Assembly (NCBI GenBank): GCA_937983015.1
Contig: CALKAK010000039.1
Span: 1-10,684, forward strand
DNA length: 10,684 nt
DNA from: an uncultured Bacillaceae bacterium
GTDB taxonomy: Bacteria; Bacillota; Bacilli; Bacillales; Caldibacillaceae
Direction: 5' to 3'
Part shown: positions 1 to 6,485 of the stretch, piece after piece
Layout: every line of letters starts with the position of its first letter
How positions within the stretch are numbered: position 1 is the stretch's first letter
Notes under the pieces: generated by a model
Told to the model about the DNA's origin: nothing
The model's database searches: none
What the model saw: only the letters and a program-made list of their open reading frames with translations
Program-made: the position numbers and the translations under genes

Positions 1-758
1 CTTTTCTACTTGTAAATTGACTTCCCTACCAACCATCAACCGGGATAAATGCTGGGTAGTAGTGGTTTTCACATCAAGGACATCGACCAGGCGTCCTTTG
101 TTCAGGACGGCACAGCGATCTGCGACCTTTTTCACTTCCTCAAGTTTATGGGTGATTAAAATAATTGTTTTTCCTTGCTTGCGCAAACCATCAATAATAT
201 CTAATAAATACTCGATCTCCTGCGGTGTTAACACGGCAGTGGGCTCATCGAAAATAAGGATTTCAGCTTCGCGATATAAAACCTTTAATATTTCGACCCG
301 CTGCTTCAGGGAAATCGATAGATCACTTACTTTTCTCGTTGGCTCAACTTCCAAACCGAACCGTTTGGAAAGCTCGCGGATTTTTCGTTCGGCACTCTTA
401 ACATCCACATATGGCAAAATACCGGCTAATTTTCTTACCGGTTCGATTCCGAGGATGATATTTTCCGTTATCGTATACTCTGGAACGAGTTTAAAATGTT
501 GGTGGACCATGCCGATATTGAGCCTAGCCGCATGGTTCGGCGATTGAATGGTCACCTTCTTGCCGCGAATAAAAATTTCCACTTCAACCGGTTCATAAAG
601 CCCACTTAAGATACTCATTAAGGTTGATTTTCCTGCACCGTTTTCCCCGAGCAATGCAAAAATTTCGCTTTTTTTATCGAAAGGGACACATCATCATTAG
701 CGACAATCCCTGGGAACCGTTTCGTGATATGTTTCATTTCAACAATGTACTCTGTCAT
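1..758 (-). pseudogene. Nucleoside ABC transporter ATP-binding protein (NupO/YufO-like), frameshifted and cut by the window edge
   Basis: Cytoplasmic ATPase of a purine-nucleoside (BMP/RbsA-type) importer; only the first half (about 253 codons) of a protein usually near 510 residues lies in the window. ATG at 758 follows AGGTGG. The first 30 codons read well (MTEYIVEMKHITKRFPGIVA...), then the frame breaks at 667-669, where A7-GCG on the coding strand replaces an expected A7-GGCG (Lys-Lys-Gly-Glu). Restoring one base gives a continuous frame to the window edge: Walker A GENGAGKST (38-46), Q-loop MVHQHF (84-89), Walker B ILIFDEP (167-173), H-loop His204, and the VGREV motif that ends NBD1. As read, translation stops after about 46 residues. 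The signature is LSISLKQR (147-154) instead of the usual LSVGxxQR, so the signature glycine is lost too, which fits decay. It follows the lipoprotein gene, as in nupNOPQ. A sequencing error in the homopolymer is the main alternative. Confidence 0.8.
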
Positions 759-840
759 TTCTCGCCACCTGTTCCTTCCTTTCCAATTTGAACTGCTTCA
801 CCCGACACTTTATCGGTCACGATCACGGGTCTTTCGTTTT

Positions 841-899
841 AAGAAAAAGAATAGAAGTTCATTATTCCTCGGTTTTACGCAGGGAATAATAAACTTCTA
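841..899 (-). terminator. Intercistronic intrinsic terminator after the BMP lipoprotein gene
   Basis: A 17-bp stem (852-868 with 883-899, one G-U pair when read as minus-strand RNA) encloses a 14-nt loop. It starts 15 nt beyond the lipoprotein stop codon, and the minus-strand RNA continues into a pyrimidine/U-rich run (uucuuuuucuu). It sits between the binding protein and the ATPase. Such a position typically gives much more binding protein than membrane components by partial termination. That role is inference; the hairpin is seen directly. Confidence 0.85.
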
Positions 900-913
900 A
901 TCCGTTCCATTGA

Positions 914-2068
914 TTAAAGACCGGGGAAGTTTTCCGGTGTGTGACCGTTAAAGTTCGAGGCAGGAACAATTTTCTTTTCTTTTACAAGTTGATAGACCTC
1001 TTCGAGTTTGGCTAGTGTATCTTCAGATAACTGATGACGCCCTTCTTTTTTCACATAACCTGTTGAATCCGTATCCGCATAAAGTACTACGTTGCCGCCT
1101 TTAAATGTGCCGTTAACAATCGCTTCTAACTGTCTTTTCACGTTGAGGTCCATAACTTTGACTGCACTCGTTAGAATAACGTTTTTATCGCCAACTTGAC
1201 CTTCATCATATTGGTCAACGTCAACACCGATGATTTTTATATCACCTTTTGCTTCTTTGGCAGCGGTAATGACACCACTACCAGAACCGCCAGCCGCACT
1301 GAAGATAATATCGACTCCTTGATCGATCAACATGTTACCAAGTGTTTTTCCTGTTGCCGGATCAGAGAAGGTTCCGACATAATTTCCACCTACATCATTA
1401 CCATTGACATCTGTGCCGCTATAACCGGGTAATTCGATGATTTCCACATTTGTGCCTAAATGTTTATTGGCATAATTGACTCCCGTTTCAAAACCAAATT
1501 GATAGTTCACGTTAGAGGGATAGGCAATCCCGTTTACAACGGCTACTTTTTTCGTCTTAGATTCTAAAGCAGCGGCGACCCCTGCAAAGAAACCAGATTC
1601 TTGTTCGGCAAAGTTCATCGCATAGACATTATCGAATTCCGTTTGATCGCCAACAGGAGCAGGTTCGGAATCGACCAAAATAAATTTTTTATCGGGATTT
1701 TCTACTGCTAATTGGGAAATGCCGGCGAACTGAAATCCAGGTGTTACGATCACATCATAATCGGCAACAATATCCGCTACAGCCTGAACACTTGCCGCCG
1801 GGTCACCTGTTGGTTCGCGAACAGCTTTCACCGTTGCGTTGGGATGTTCCTCAATAAAGGCCAGGATCCCTTCGTAGTTATTTTGGTTAAAGCTTTTATC
1901 ATCGACTCCAGATGGGCTTGTTACGATAGCGATTTTCAAACCGTCTTTCCCTTCTTGCTCATTACCCGCACCTTGATCATCCTGGGCGTTATTCGCGCAG
2001 GCTGCAATAATAAATGTTAAGAAAATCATGGATACTAGTATAATTATTTTTTTGCATCTTTTTTGCAT
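914..2068 (-). CDS. BMP-family substrate-binding lipoprotein of a nucleoside ABC transporter (NupN/YufN-like)
   Basis: 384-residue extracytoplasmic binding protein anchored to the membrane by a lipid. The N-terminus has basic residues (KRCKK), a hydrophobic core, and a lipobox IAAC with Cys24 as the lipidated residue. A low-complexity polar linker (about 25-43) precedes the periplasmic-binding-like fold. BMP-family (PF02608) landmarks are visible: VTSPSGVDDKSFNQ near the start of the mature domain, FVLVDSEP-type strand followed by FAEQESGFFAG, and a late VIFSAAGGSGSG-like ligand loop. Start chosen at ATG 2068, preceded by an AGAGGGGGA Shine-Dalgarno site. Family members bind purine nucleosides. 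Here that reading is backed by the guanine-class riboswitch in the leader and by the transporter ATPase next downstream. The leader is about 320 nt long. CodY or PurR control beyond the listed sites cannot be judged from sequence. Confidence 0.92.
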   Translation of the reverse strand: MQKRCKKIIILVSMIFLTFIIAACANNAQDDQGAGNEQEGKDGLKIAIVTSPSGVDDKSFNQNNYEGILAFIEEHPNATVKAVREPTGDPAASVQAVADIVADYDVIVTPGFQFAGISQLAVENPDKKFILVDSEPAPVGDQTEFDNVYAMNFAEQESGFFAGVAAALESKTKKVAVVNGIAYPSNVNYQFGFETGVNYANKHLGTNVEIIELPGYSGTDVNGNDVGGNYVGTFSDPATGKTLGNMLIDQGVDIIFSAAGGSGSGVITAAKEAKGDIKIIGVDVDQYDEGQVGDKNVILTSAVKVMDLNVKRQLEAIVNGTFKGGNVVLYADTDSTGYVKKEGRHQLSEDTLAKLEEVYQLVKEKKIVPASNFNGHTPENFPGL

Positions 2069-2210
2069 GAAAATCCCCCTCTAATATCTTGTTTGTCAAG
2101 TCGATTGGATTTTGTAAAAAGTTAAAAGTTGCGATCGTACATCAACTATTGTGCCAATAAGTTTCATGATTTATTGATGATAGTGTATCCATAGCTTTTT
2201 GAAAAAAGCG

Positions 2211-2244
2211 GGAAATAAAAAAGCTCCGCGTGATACCGGAGCTT
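2211..2244 (-). terminator. Riboswitch-controlled terminator upstream of the BMP lipoprotein gene
   Basis: Perfect 8-bp stem AAGCTCCG (2221-2228) with CGGAGCTT (2237-2244) and an 8-nt loop, followed on the minus strand by TTTTTTATTT. It lies between the purine aptamer and the lipoprotein ATG. The promoter-side arm overlaps an 8-nt element (2240-2247) that can pair instead with the aptamer's own 3' part (2311-2318, 7 of 8 pairs). That gives mutually exclusive antiterminator and terminator structures, so guanine binding should favour termination. Confidence 0.85.
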
Positions 2245-2303
2245 GACGGGGCAGGTAATAAATGGAAACAGCATAACTTTTAACTTTTCCCAAATACACT
2301 CAA

Positions 2304-2371
2304 CCTTGTAGTCGAGCTATTTACGATAGCTTGGTAGAAGCTTTCGGCCATATTCCCAGAATTATACGAGA
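2304..2371 (-). promoter_or_regulatory. Purine riboswitch aptamer, guanine class
   Basis: Read on the minus strand, the conserved blocks of the purine aptamer appear in order. They are TATAAT in P1/J1-2 (2366-2361), L2 GGGAATATGG (2357-2348), J2/3 CTTCTACC (2340-2333), L3 TCGTAAA (2326-2320) closed by GCTA/TAGC, and GACTA (2313-2309) closing P1. The base that reads the ligand is C (position 2311), so guanine/hypoxanthine rather than adenine is expected. The layout resembles the B. subtilis pbuG and xpt leaders. Departures from consensus: L3 begins UCGUAAA rather than CCGUAAA, P2 is weak and one base short on its 3' side, and P1 has a C-A mismatch. A terminator follows about 60 nt downstream, then the nucleoside-binding lipoprotein. 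Ligand binding should switch transcription off. Confidence 0.9.
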
Positions 2372-2394
2372 CAGTTTTTAATTTTTACTATTGC

Positions 2395-2423
2395 AACTTA
2401 CCATCTGCTGGAAAAGCTGTCAA
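2395..2423 (-). promoter_or_regulatory. Sigma-A promoter for the riboswitch and lipoprotein transcript
   Basis: Minus-strand TTGACA (2418-2423, perfect -35), a 17-nt spacer, and TAAGTT (2395-2400) as a modest -10. Transcription would start near 2388, about 17 nt before the aptamer. The PurBox-like element begins 5 bp upstream of the -35. Confidence 0.7.
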
Positions 2424-2427
2424 TAAA

Positions 2428-2472
2428 AAATACGAACATTAAATATCGGAAATATAGGTAACGTTCGTAGAT
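2428..2472. promoter_or_regulatory. PurBox-like inverted pair (candidate PurR operator)
   Basis: AAATACGAACATT (2428-2440) matches the Bacillus PurBox consensus AWWWCCGAACWWT at 12 of 13 positions. An inverted copy at 2460-2472 matches at 10 of 13, and both keep the central CGAAC. The boxes are 19 nt apart, against the usual 16-17. The pair abuts the -35 of the guanine-riboswitch promoter, where PurR would be expected to repress. Function is inferred from motif and position. Confidence 0.6.
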
Positions 2473-3201
2473 ACAACGAGAATTTTAAAAGAGCGTCGGT
2501 CATCTGGAGCACCATATGCGCATAAATTGATACCCGGACGAATCCGCTCCAATTCCATCTTGTTCCTGAAGAGTTCTTTTCGGCACGATCGCTAAAAGGT
2601 ATCGCCCTCAAAGATATTGTCTCATCTAAAAAGTGAGACGGAAATCTTTTAAACAGCTAATGCGAGAAGCACTCGGTAATAGTTAAGGGAGAATGGAGGA
2701 GGAGTTGGAAGAAATCCATAAAGAATTTATGGGTTTTCTAATGAAGAACTGGTAATATTCCTCTGATTTCCGGGAAAGATCTGGATTATCAGGCGGAAAT
2801 CGGGGCCTGTAAACCGATGTCAAATATGGGGAAATGAAGCGGTCAAGGAAAAAACCCATAAGAATACGTATGTTCCTACTTACAATACCGGTCAGATCAT
2901 GTGGCTATTTGGCCCCGTTTTCCTTATCATCACCTCCTGGTGAGACTTTTTTCATTTTGCATTGTAAGCCGAAGCAAGTTTTATTTCATACCAATATGAA
3001 CCAGATAGAAATTTCACGCTCAATCCCGTAGCTTTCCAACGTATAGTATGACGTTTATAACCGCGCAACTTTTCAAAGTCTACTTTTTTTCTTTGATTCT
3101 ACCTGTACGAATCCATCGATTATTTTTTACAAGAAATGATGATATTATGGCATTTAAACTTCTTACTTTTATCCTTACGGAAAATCGTTTAAAAACGAAA
3201 G
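2473..3201. other. Gene-poor stretch between groEL and the nucleoside transporter
   Basis: No reading frame here has both a plausible start with ribosome site and recognisable protein content. A small hairpin GTCTCA/TGAGAC lies at 2619-2639 without a good U-tract. A 20-codon frame at 2693-2755 (plus) has purine-rich sequence ahead of it. An open plus-strand frame at 2767-2943 lacks a normal start but ends in a hydrophobic, protein-like segment (MWLFGPVFLIITSW). Stops in neighbouring frames and the protein-like scraps suggest decayed genes. I cannot name the ancestor and see no insertion-sequence ends. Confidence 0.5.
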
Positions 3202-3238
3202 AGGCTCTCTATAAGAGACGGTCTCTTACAGAGAGCCT
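3191..3238 (-). terminator. groEL transcription terminator
   Basis: Long near-perfect hairpin 3202-3238. AGGCTCTCT pairs with AGAGAGCCT, then comes a G-U pair, then TAAGAGAC with GTCTCTTA. The minus-strand RNA continues CUUUCGUUUUU. It begins 35 nt after the groEL stop codon and closes the groES-groEL operon. Confidence 0.88.
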
Positions 3239-3273
3239 GATTTATTTATGGTTATGGAGGTGTTCCCTTTTTA

Positions 3274-4884
3274 TTACATCATTCCCATGTCCGGATTTTC
3301 CGTATTTTCATTTTTTTCCGGAATGTCGGAGATGACTGCTTCAGTTGTCAAGAGCATCGCGGCAACGCTAGCAGCATTTTGCAGTGCGGAACGAGTTACT
3401 TTAGTCGGGTCAACGATACCGGCTTCGATCATGTTTACCCATTCGTTCGTTTCCGCATTGAAGCCGATGCCCACTTCTTCATTTTTCAGACGTTCGACAA
3501 CGACAGAACCCTCAAGCCCGGCGTTTTCAGCGATTTGCCGTACCGGTTCTTCTAAGGCACGAAGTACGATGCGAACACCTGTTAATACATCGCCATCGGC
3601 TTCGATTTCGGCAACTTTCTTGTAAACGTTGACGAGAGCCGTTCCACCACCGGCGACAATGCCTTCTTCAACGGCTGCACGAGTAGCATTCAAGGCGTCT
3701 TCAATACGTAATTTCCGTTCTTTCAATTCGGTTTCTGTAGCAGCACCAACCTTGATGACGGCTACGCCACCAGCGAGTTTAGCAAGACGTTCTTGTAATT
3801 TTTCGCGGTCAAAATCAGATGTAGTTTCTTCGATTTGAGCTTTAATTTGGTTGACGCGACCTGCGATCTTATCAGGATCGCCAGCACCTTCAACGATCGT
3901 TGTGTCATCTTTCGTGACGACAACTTTGCCAGCACGACCTAATTGCGAGAGGGTGGTGTTTTTGAGCTCTAAGCCGAGATCTTCGGAGATGACTTCACCA
4001 CCGGTCAAGATCGCGATATCTTCGAGCATTGCTTTACGACGGTCACCGAAGCCAGGTGCTTTTACACCGACTACATTTAATGTACCGCGTAATTTGTTAA
4101 CAACGAGGGTGGCGAGAGCTTCACCTTCGATATCTTCAGCAATGATCAATAACGGTTTGCTTTGTTGAATGACTTGTTCCAGAATAGGAAGAACTTCTTG
4201 GATGTTGGAAATCTTCTTGTCAGTAATGAGAATGTATGGCTCTTCTAAAACAGCTTCCATCTTATCCTGGTCAGTTACCATATAAGCGGAAACGTATCCA
4301 CGATCAAATTGCATACCTTCAACAACTTCTAATTCGGTTTCGAAGCCTTTGGATTCTTCGGTGGTGATGACGCCATCTTTTCCTACACGTTCCATCGCTT
4401 CAGCAATGAGTTCACCGACTTCTTGTTCACCAGAAGAGATGGCACCTACTTGAGCAATGGCTTCACGGGATTCTACTGGTTTGGAAATAGCCTTCAATTC
4501 TTCTACCGCTACCGCAACAGCTTTTTCAATACCTTTGCGAATGCCCATCGGGTTAGCACCAGCGGCTACGTTTTTCAATCCTTCACGGATCATCGCCTGG
4601 GCGAGTACAGTTGCGGTCGTTGTACCGTCACCAGCTACATCGTTGGTTTTGCTGGCTACTTCAGAAACTAATTTCGCACCCATATTTTCATATGGATCTT
4701 CAAATTCAATTTCTTTAGCAATCGTTACACCGTCATTGGTAATTAACGGAGCACCGAATTTCTTTTCGAGGACAACATTACGTCCTTTTGGACCTAATGT
4801 AACTTTTACTGTATTTGCGAGGTTATCCACACCGCGCAATAATGCCTGGCGTGCATCTTCACCATATTTAATCTGTTTTGCCAT
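3274..4884 (-). CDS. groEL: Chaperonin GroEL (60 kDa, Hsp60)
   Basis: ATP-dependent cytoplasmic folding machine of two stacked seven-subunit rings that works with the GroES lid. The 536-residue protein is full length. It shows GPKGRN (31-36), the nucleotide motif GDGTTT with Asp86, Asp396 in RIEDALNA (the position of the catalytic Asp398 of E. coli), and the family signature AAVEEGIVAGGG (403-414). Start ATG 4884 has an AGGAGG site nine bases upstream. The gene lies 68 nt after groES and is co-transcribed from the CIRCE-controlled promoter. The C-terminal tail ends NPDMGMM, shorter than the repeated Gly-Gly-Met tail common in Bacillus (about 540-545 residues). It should still form the flexible tail that lines the cavity. 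Identity is certain. Confidence 0.98.
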   Translation of the reverse strand: MAKQIKYGEDARQALLRGVDNLANTVKVTLGPKGRNVVLEKKFGAPLITNDGVTIAKEIEFEDPYENMGAKLVSEVASKTNDVAGDGTTTATVLAQAMIREGLKNVAAGANPMGIRKGIEKAVAVAVEELKAISKPVESREAIAQVGAISSGEQEVGELIAEAMERVGKDGVITTEESKGFETELEVVEGMQFDRGYVSAYMVTDQDKMEAVLEEPYILITDKKISNIQEVLPILEQVIQQSKPLLIIAEDIEGEALATLVVNKLRGTLNVVGVKAPGFGDRRKAMLEDIAILTGGEVISEDLGLELKNTTLSQLGRAGKVVVTKDDTTIVEGAGDPDKIAGRVNQIKAQIEETTSDFDREKLQERLAKLAGGVAVIKVGAATETELKERKLRIEDALNATRAAVEEGIVAGGGTALVNVYKKVAEIEADGDVLTGVRIVLRALEEPVRQIAENAGLEGSVVVERLKNEEVGIGFNAETNEWVNMIEAGIVDPTKVTRSALQNAASVAAMLLTTEAVISDIPEKNENTENPDMGMM

Positions 4885-4952
4885 TCGTTAAAACCTCCTT
4901 GCTAGTAATTTCATTCTCCGATTGTTTTTGATATGATTGAATTGACAATCGA

Positions 4953-5234
4953 TTAAACAATAGCCATGATGTCACTTTCACGTAAGATTAAATATTCTTT
5001 ACCGTTATATTTTACTTCCGTTCCAGCATATTTTGAGAAGATTACACGATCGCCAACTTTTACTTCTGGAGCAACCCGTTCGCCGTTGTCGAGAAGCTTA
5101 CCAGAACCTACAGCAACAACGATTCCTTCTTGCGGCTTTTCTTTTGCCGTATCCGGTAAAACGATGCCGCTTTCTGTTTTTTCTTCCGTTTCTACTGTTT
5201 CAATGACGACGCGATCTGCTAGTGGTTTTAACAT
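4953..5234 (-). CDS. groES: Co-chaperonin GroES (10 kDa, Hsp10)
   Basis: Seven-subunit lid of the GroEL folding chamber; 93 residues, the family's usual length. It opens MLKPLADRVVIE and carries the mobile-loop region around EKTESGIVLPDTAKEKPQEG, including the GIVLP segment that contacts GroEL. It continues with GDRVIFSKYAGTEVK and ends in ILRESDIMAIV. Start ATG 5234 is preceded by GAGGAGG at a good distance. An upstream in-frame TTG (5252) lies in the ribosome-binding site itself and is not a real start. The gene is first in the groES-groEL operon. A perfect CIRCE operator lies 30 bp upstream, so it is part of the HrcA heat-shock regulon. Confidence 0.98.
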   Translation of the reverse strand: MLKPLADRVVIETVETEEKTESGIVLPDTAKEKPQEGIVVAVGSGKLLDNGERVAPEVKVGDRVIFSKYAGTEVKYNGKEYLILRESDIMAIV

Positions 5235-5264
5235 AATGAACAACCTCCTCAATTGTCAATATTG

Positions 5265-5291
5265 TTAGCACTCTCCTTACCTGAGTGCTAA
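5265..5291. promoter_or_regulatory. CIRCE operator (HrcA binding site)
   Basis: TTAGCACTC (5265-5273), a 9-nt spacer, and GAGTGCTAA (5283-5291): a perfect copy of the CIRCE inverted repeat. It sits between the presumed transcription start and the groES ribosome site. HrcA repressor binds here and is released on heat shock, when GroE is titrated by unfolded protein. Confidence 0.97.
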
Positions 5292-5301
5292 GCTCACATC
5301 T

Positions 5302-5340
5302 ATAATATTAATGAATTTATTTTCATTTTGCAAGTGTCAA
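5302..5340 (-). promoter_or_regulatory. Probable groES-groEL promoter
   Basis: The AT-rich stretch next to CIRCE carries minus-strand TAATAT (5305-5310) 17 nt from TTGCAA (5328-5333), the best-spaced pair. A stronger TTGACA (5335-5340) and TATTAT (5302-5307) are also present but are 27 nt apart. The -10 placement puts the start site next to CIRCE, as in other groE operons. Which elements are used cannot be settled by eye. Confidence 0.5.
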
Positions 5341-5484
5341 CCTATAAATTTTTCCAGAAAAAACTTGCGTCTATTCGGAACAATTACAGCCGCCAGTCTG
5401 AGTATGTTTTGCTCCTTTCTTCCTGAATCTACTATTCAACAAAAATAGGTGATCGATTGGCGAGCGACTTTGGAGGAATACATT

Positions 5485-6147
5485 TTGCAAAGGGAATACA
5501 AAATAATTTTGATCGCATATGTCATTATGCAATTGACCTCAAGTGTCGGGGCATACCTCACATCAATTTTTTTGAAAGTTGCCGGAATCGATGCGGAAAA
5601 TCTTTTTATGCTAGCGAGCGTCATCTGGCTTATAATAAGTTTTTCGGTGACCGCTTTAATCGTGATCATTCAATTAAGAAAAGCCAAATCAGCCCGCCAT
5701 CCGAAGGCCAGTGCTTTTTTACCCTCGGTATTTTGGGCAATATTCGGCGTTTTTTTAGTCCTCATTATACAGGGGTTGATGATTTATATCGAATCATTAT
5801 TCGGTATCGAACCCGGCTCGAAAAATACAGAACAACTTCTTTTGATCATCGAACAAATACCACTGTTTAATATCGTCATTATCGTTTTAGGACCTTTTTT
5901 AGAAGAAATCGTCTTCCGCAAAATAATTTTTGGTTACTTTTATCAACGTTCAAATGCACTCGTTGCGGCGATCATCAGCGCTTGTCTCTTTTCAATCGCC
6001 CATATGGAACTGGAACATTTTCTATTATATACCGGCATTGGCCTCGTTTTTGCATTTTTATATTTCCGAACGAAAAGAATTATCGTACCAATCATGTCAC
6101 ATATTTTGATGAACGCTTTTGTCGTAATGGAATCATTTCTCCTGTAA
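5485..6147 (+). CDS. ydiL: CPBP-family intramembrane glutamic protease, YdiL-like
   Basis: Polytopic membrane protein of 220 residues with about six or seven hydrophobic segments. CPBP (Abi/CAAX protease, PF02517) motifs in order: EExxxR in GPFLEEIVFRKII (Glu140, Glu141, Arg145), the FxxxH motif FSIAHMELEHF (His173), and HILMN (His206, Asn210). These glutamates and histidines form the presumed intramembrane active site; the substrate is unknown. I place the start at TTG 5485, seven bases after a strong GGAGGA (5472-5477). The frame extends to a GTG at 5449, but nothing like a ribosome site precedes it. The TTG start gives an N-terminus that lines up with B. subtilis YdiL, as I recall it. The gene is divergent from groES, and ydiK follows. 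Some CPBP proteins confer bacteriocin self-immunity, but the conserved location beside groES argues for a housekeeping role. Confidence 0.88.
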   Translation: MQREYKIILIAYVIMQLTSSVGAYLTSIFLKVAGIDAENLFMLASVIWLIISFSVTALIVIIQLRKAKSARHPKASAFLPSVFWAIFGVFLVLIIQGLMIYIESLFGIEPGSKNTEQLLLIIEQIPLFNIVIIVLGPFLEEIVFRKIIFGYFYQRSNALVAAIISACLFSIAHMELEHFLLYTGIGLVFAFLYFRTKRIIVPIMSHILMNAFVVMESFLL

Positions 6148-6250
6148 CGAATTTCGTGATAAAATGAACGAAACATCAAAAAATGAACTGAATAAAGCGG
6201 GGTTTGTGTCAAGAGCTTGTCACGATCCCTCGATACGGGTGATGAAAAAC

Positions 6251-6448
6251 ATGAATACTTTGTTGACCACGTCGATTCTTTATCTCCTTTTCGGGATCAT
6301 TTTCACCGTTTTTGCCATTCAGCAAGTTCGCCTCTATGGTTGGGGGATCTTTGTCTTCCTGCTCATAACTCTGGCTACCATCGATACCGGGGCTGGCTTG
6401 CGTTACTTAATGGCTTATTACCGCGGAAAAAAATCACAAGAAAAATAA
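6251..6448 (+). CDS. ydiK: YdiK-like small membrane protein
   Basis: A 65-residue protein of unknown function with two predicted membrane helices (about 6-26 and 31-52), joined by a short loop and ending in a basic tail (YYRGKKSQEK). Length, topology and position between ydiL and tatC match B. subtilis YdiK (63 residues). The start is taken at ATG 6251, seven bases after GGGTGAT (6237-6243). The frame stays open to ATG 6164, but that would add a 29-residue polar extension with only a weak ribosome site, so I prefer the short form. ATG 6242 is also possible. The gene lies 103 nt after ydiL and probably shares its transcript. It ends 2 nt before a bidirectional terminator. Confidence 0.78.
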   Translation: MNTLLTTSILYLLFGIIFTVFAIQQVRLYGWGIFVFLLITLATIDTGAGLRYLMAYYRGKKSQEK

Positions 6449-6449
6449 T

Positions 6450-6485
6450 AAGACTCGCATCGAATCAACGACCGATGCGAGTCTT
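6450..6485. terminator. Bidirectional terminator between ydiK and tatC
   Basis: Perfect 13-bp stem AAGACTCGCATCG (6450-6462) with its complement (6473-6485) and a 10-nt loop. The minus strand continues TATTATTTTTCTT (good U-tract) and the plus strand TTAACTTATC (weaker). It sits between two convergent genes, and its right arm just overlaps the tatC stop codon. Confidence 0.9.

Noticed and set aside
755..826. Minus-strand 23-codon frame from GTG 826 overlapping the ATPase ATG as ATGA
   Set aside because: No ribosome site before the GTG and no recognisable protein; probably chance.
2177..2205. Second minus-strand promoter TTTTCA-17-TATCAT just after the riboswitch terminator
   Set aside because: The -35 falls in the terminator's A/T-rich tract and is poor; it would bypass the riboswitch. 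Not strong enough to list.
2420..2611. 63-codon minus-strand frame upstream of the riboswitch
   Set aside because: It overlaps the PurBox pair and promoter, has no ribosome site and no recognisable content.
2905..2945. Near-perfect anti-Shine-Dalgarno match AGGAGGTGATGA on the minus strand at about 2931-2942
   Set aside because: The only start at hand is too close and opens a 12-codon frame; no gene follows.
3248..4891. Long plus-strand frames opposite groEL
   Set aside because: They are shadows of the groEL reading frame, with codon bias of the complementary strand and no ribosome sites.
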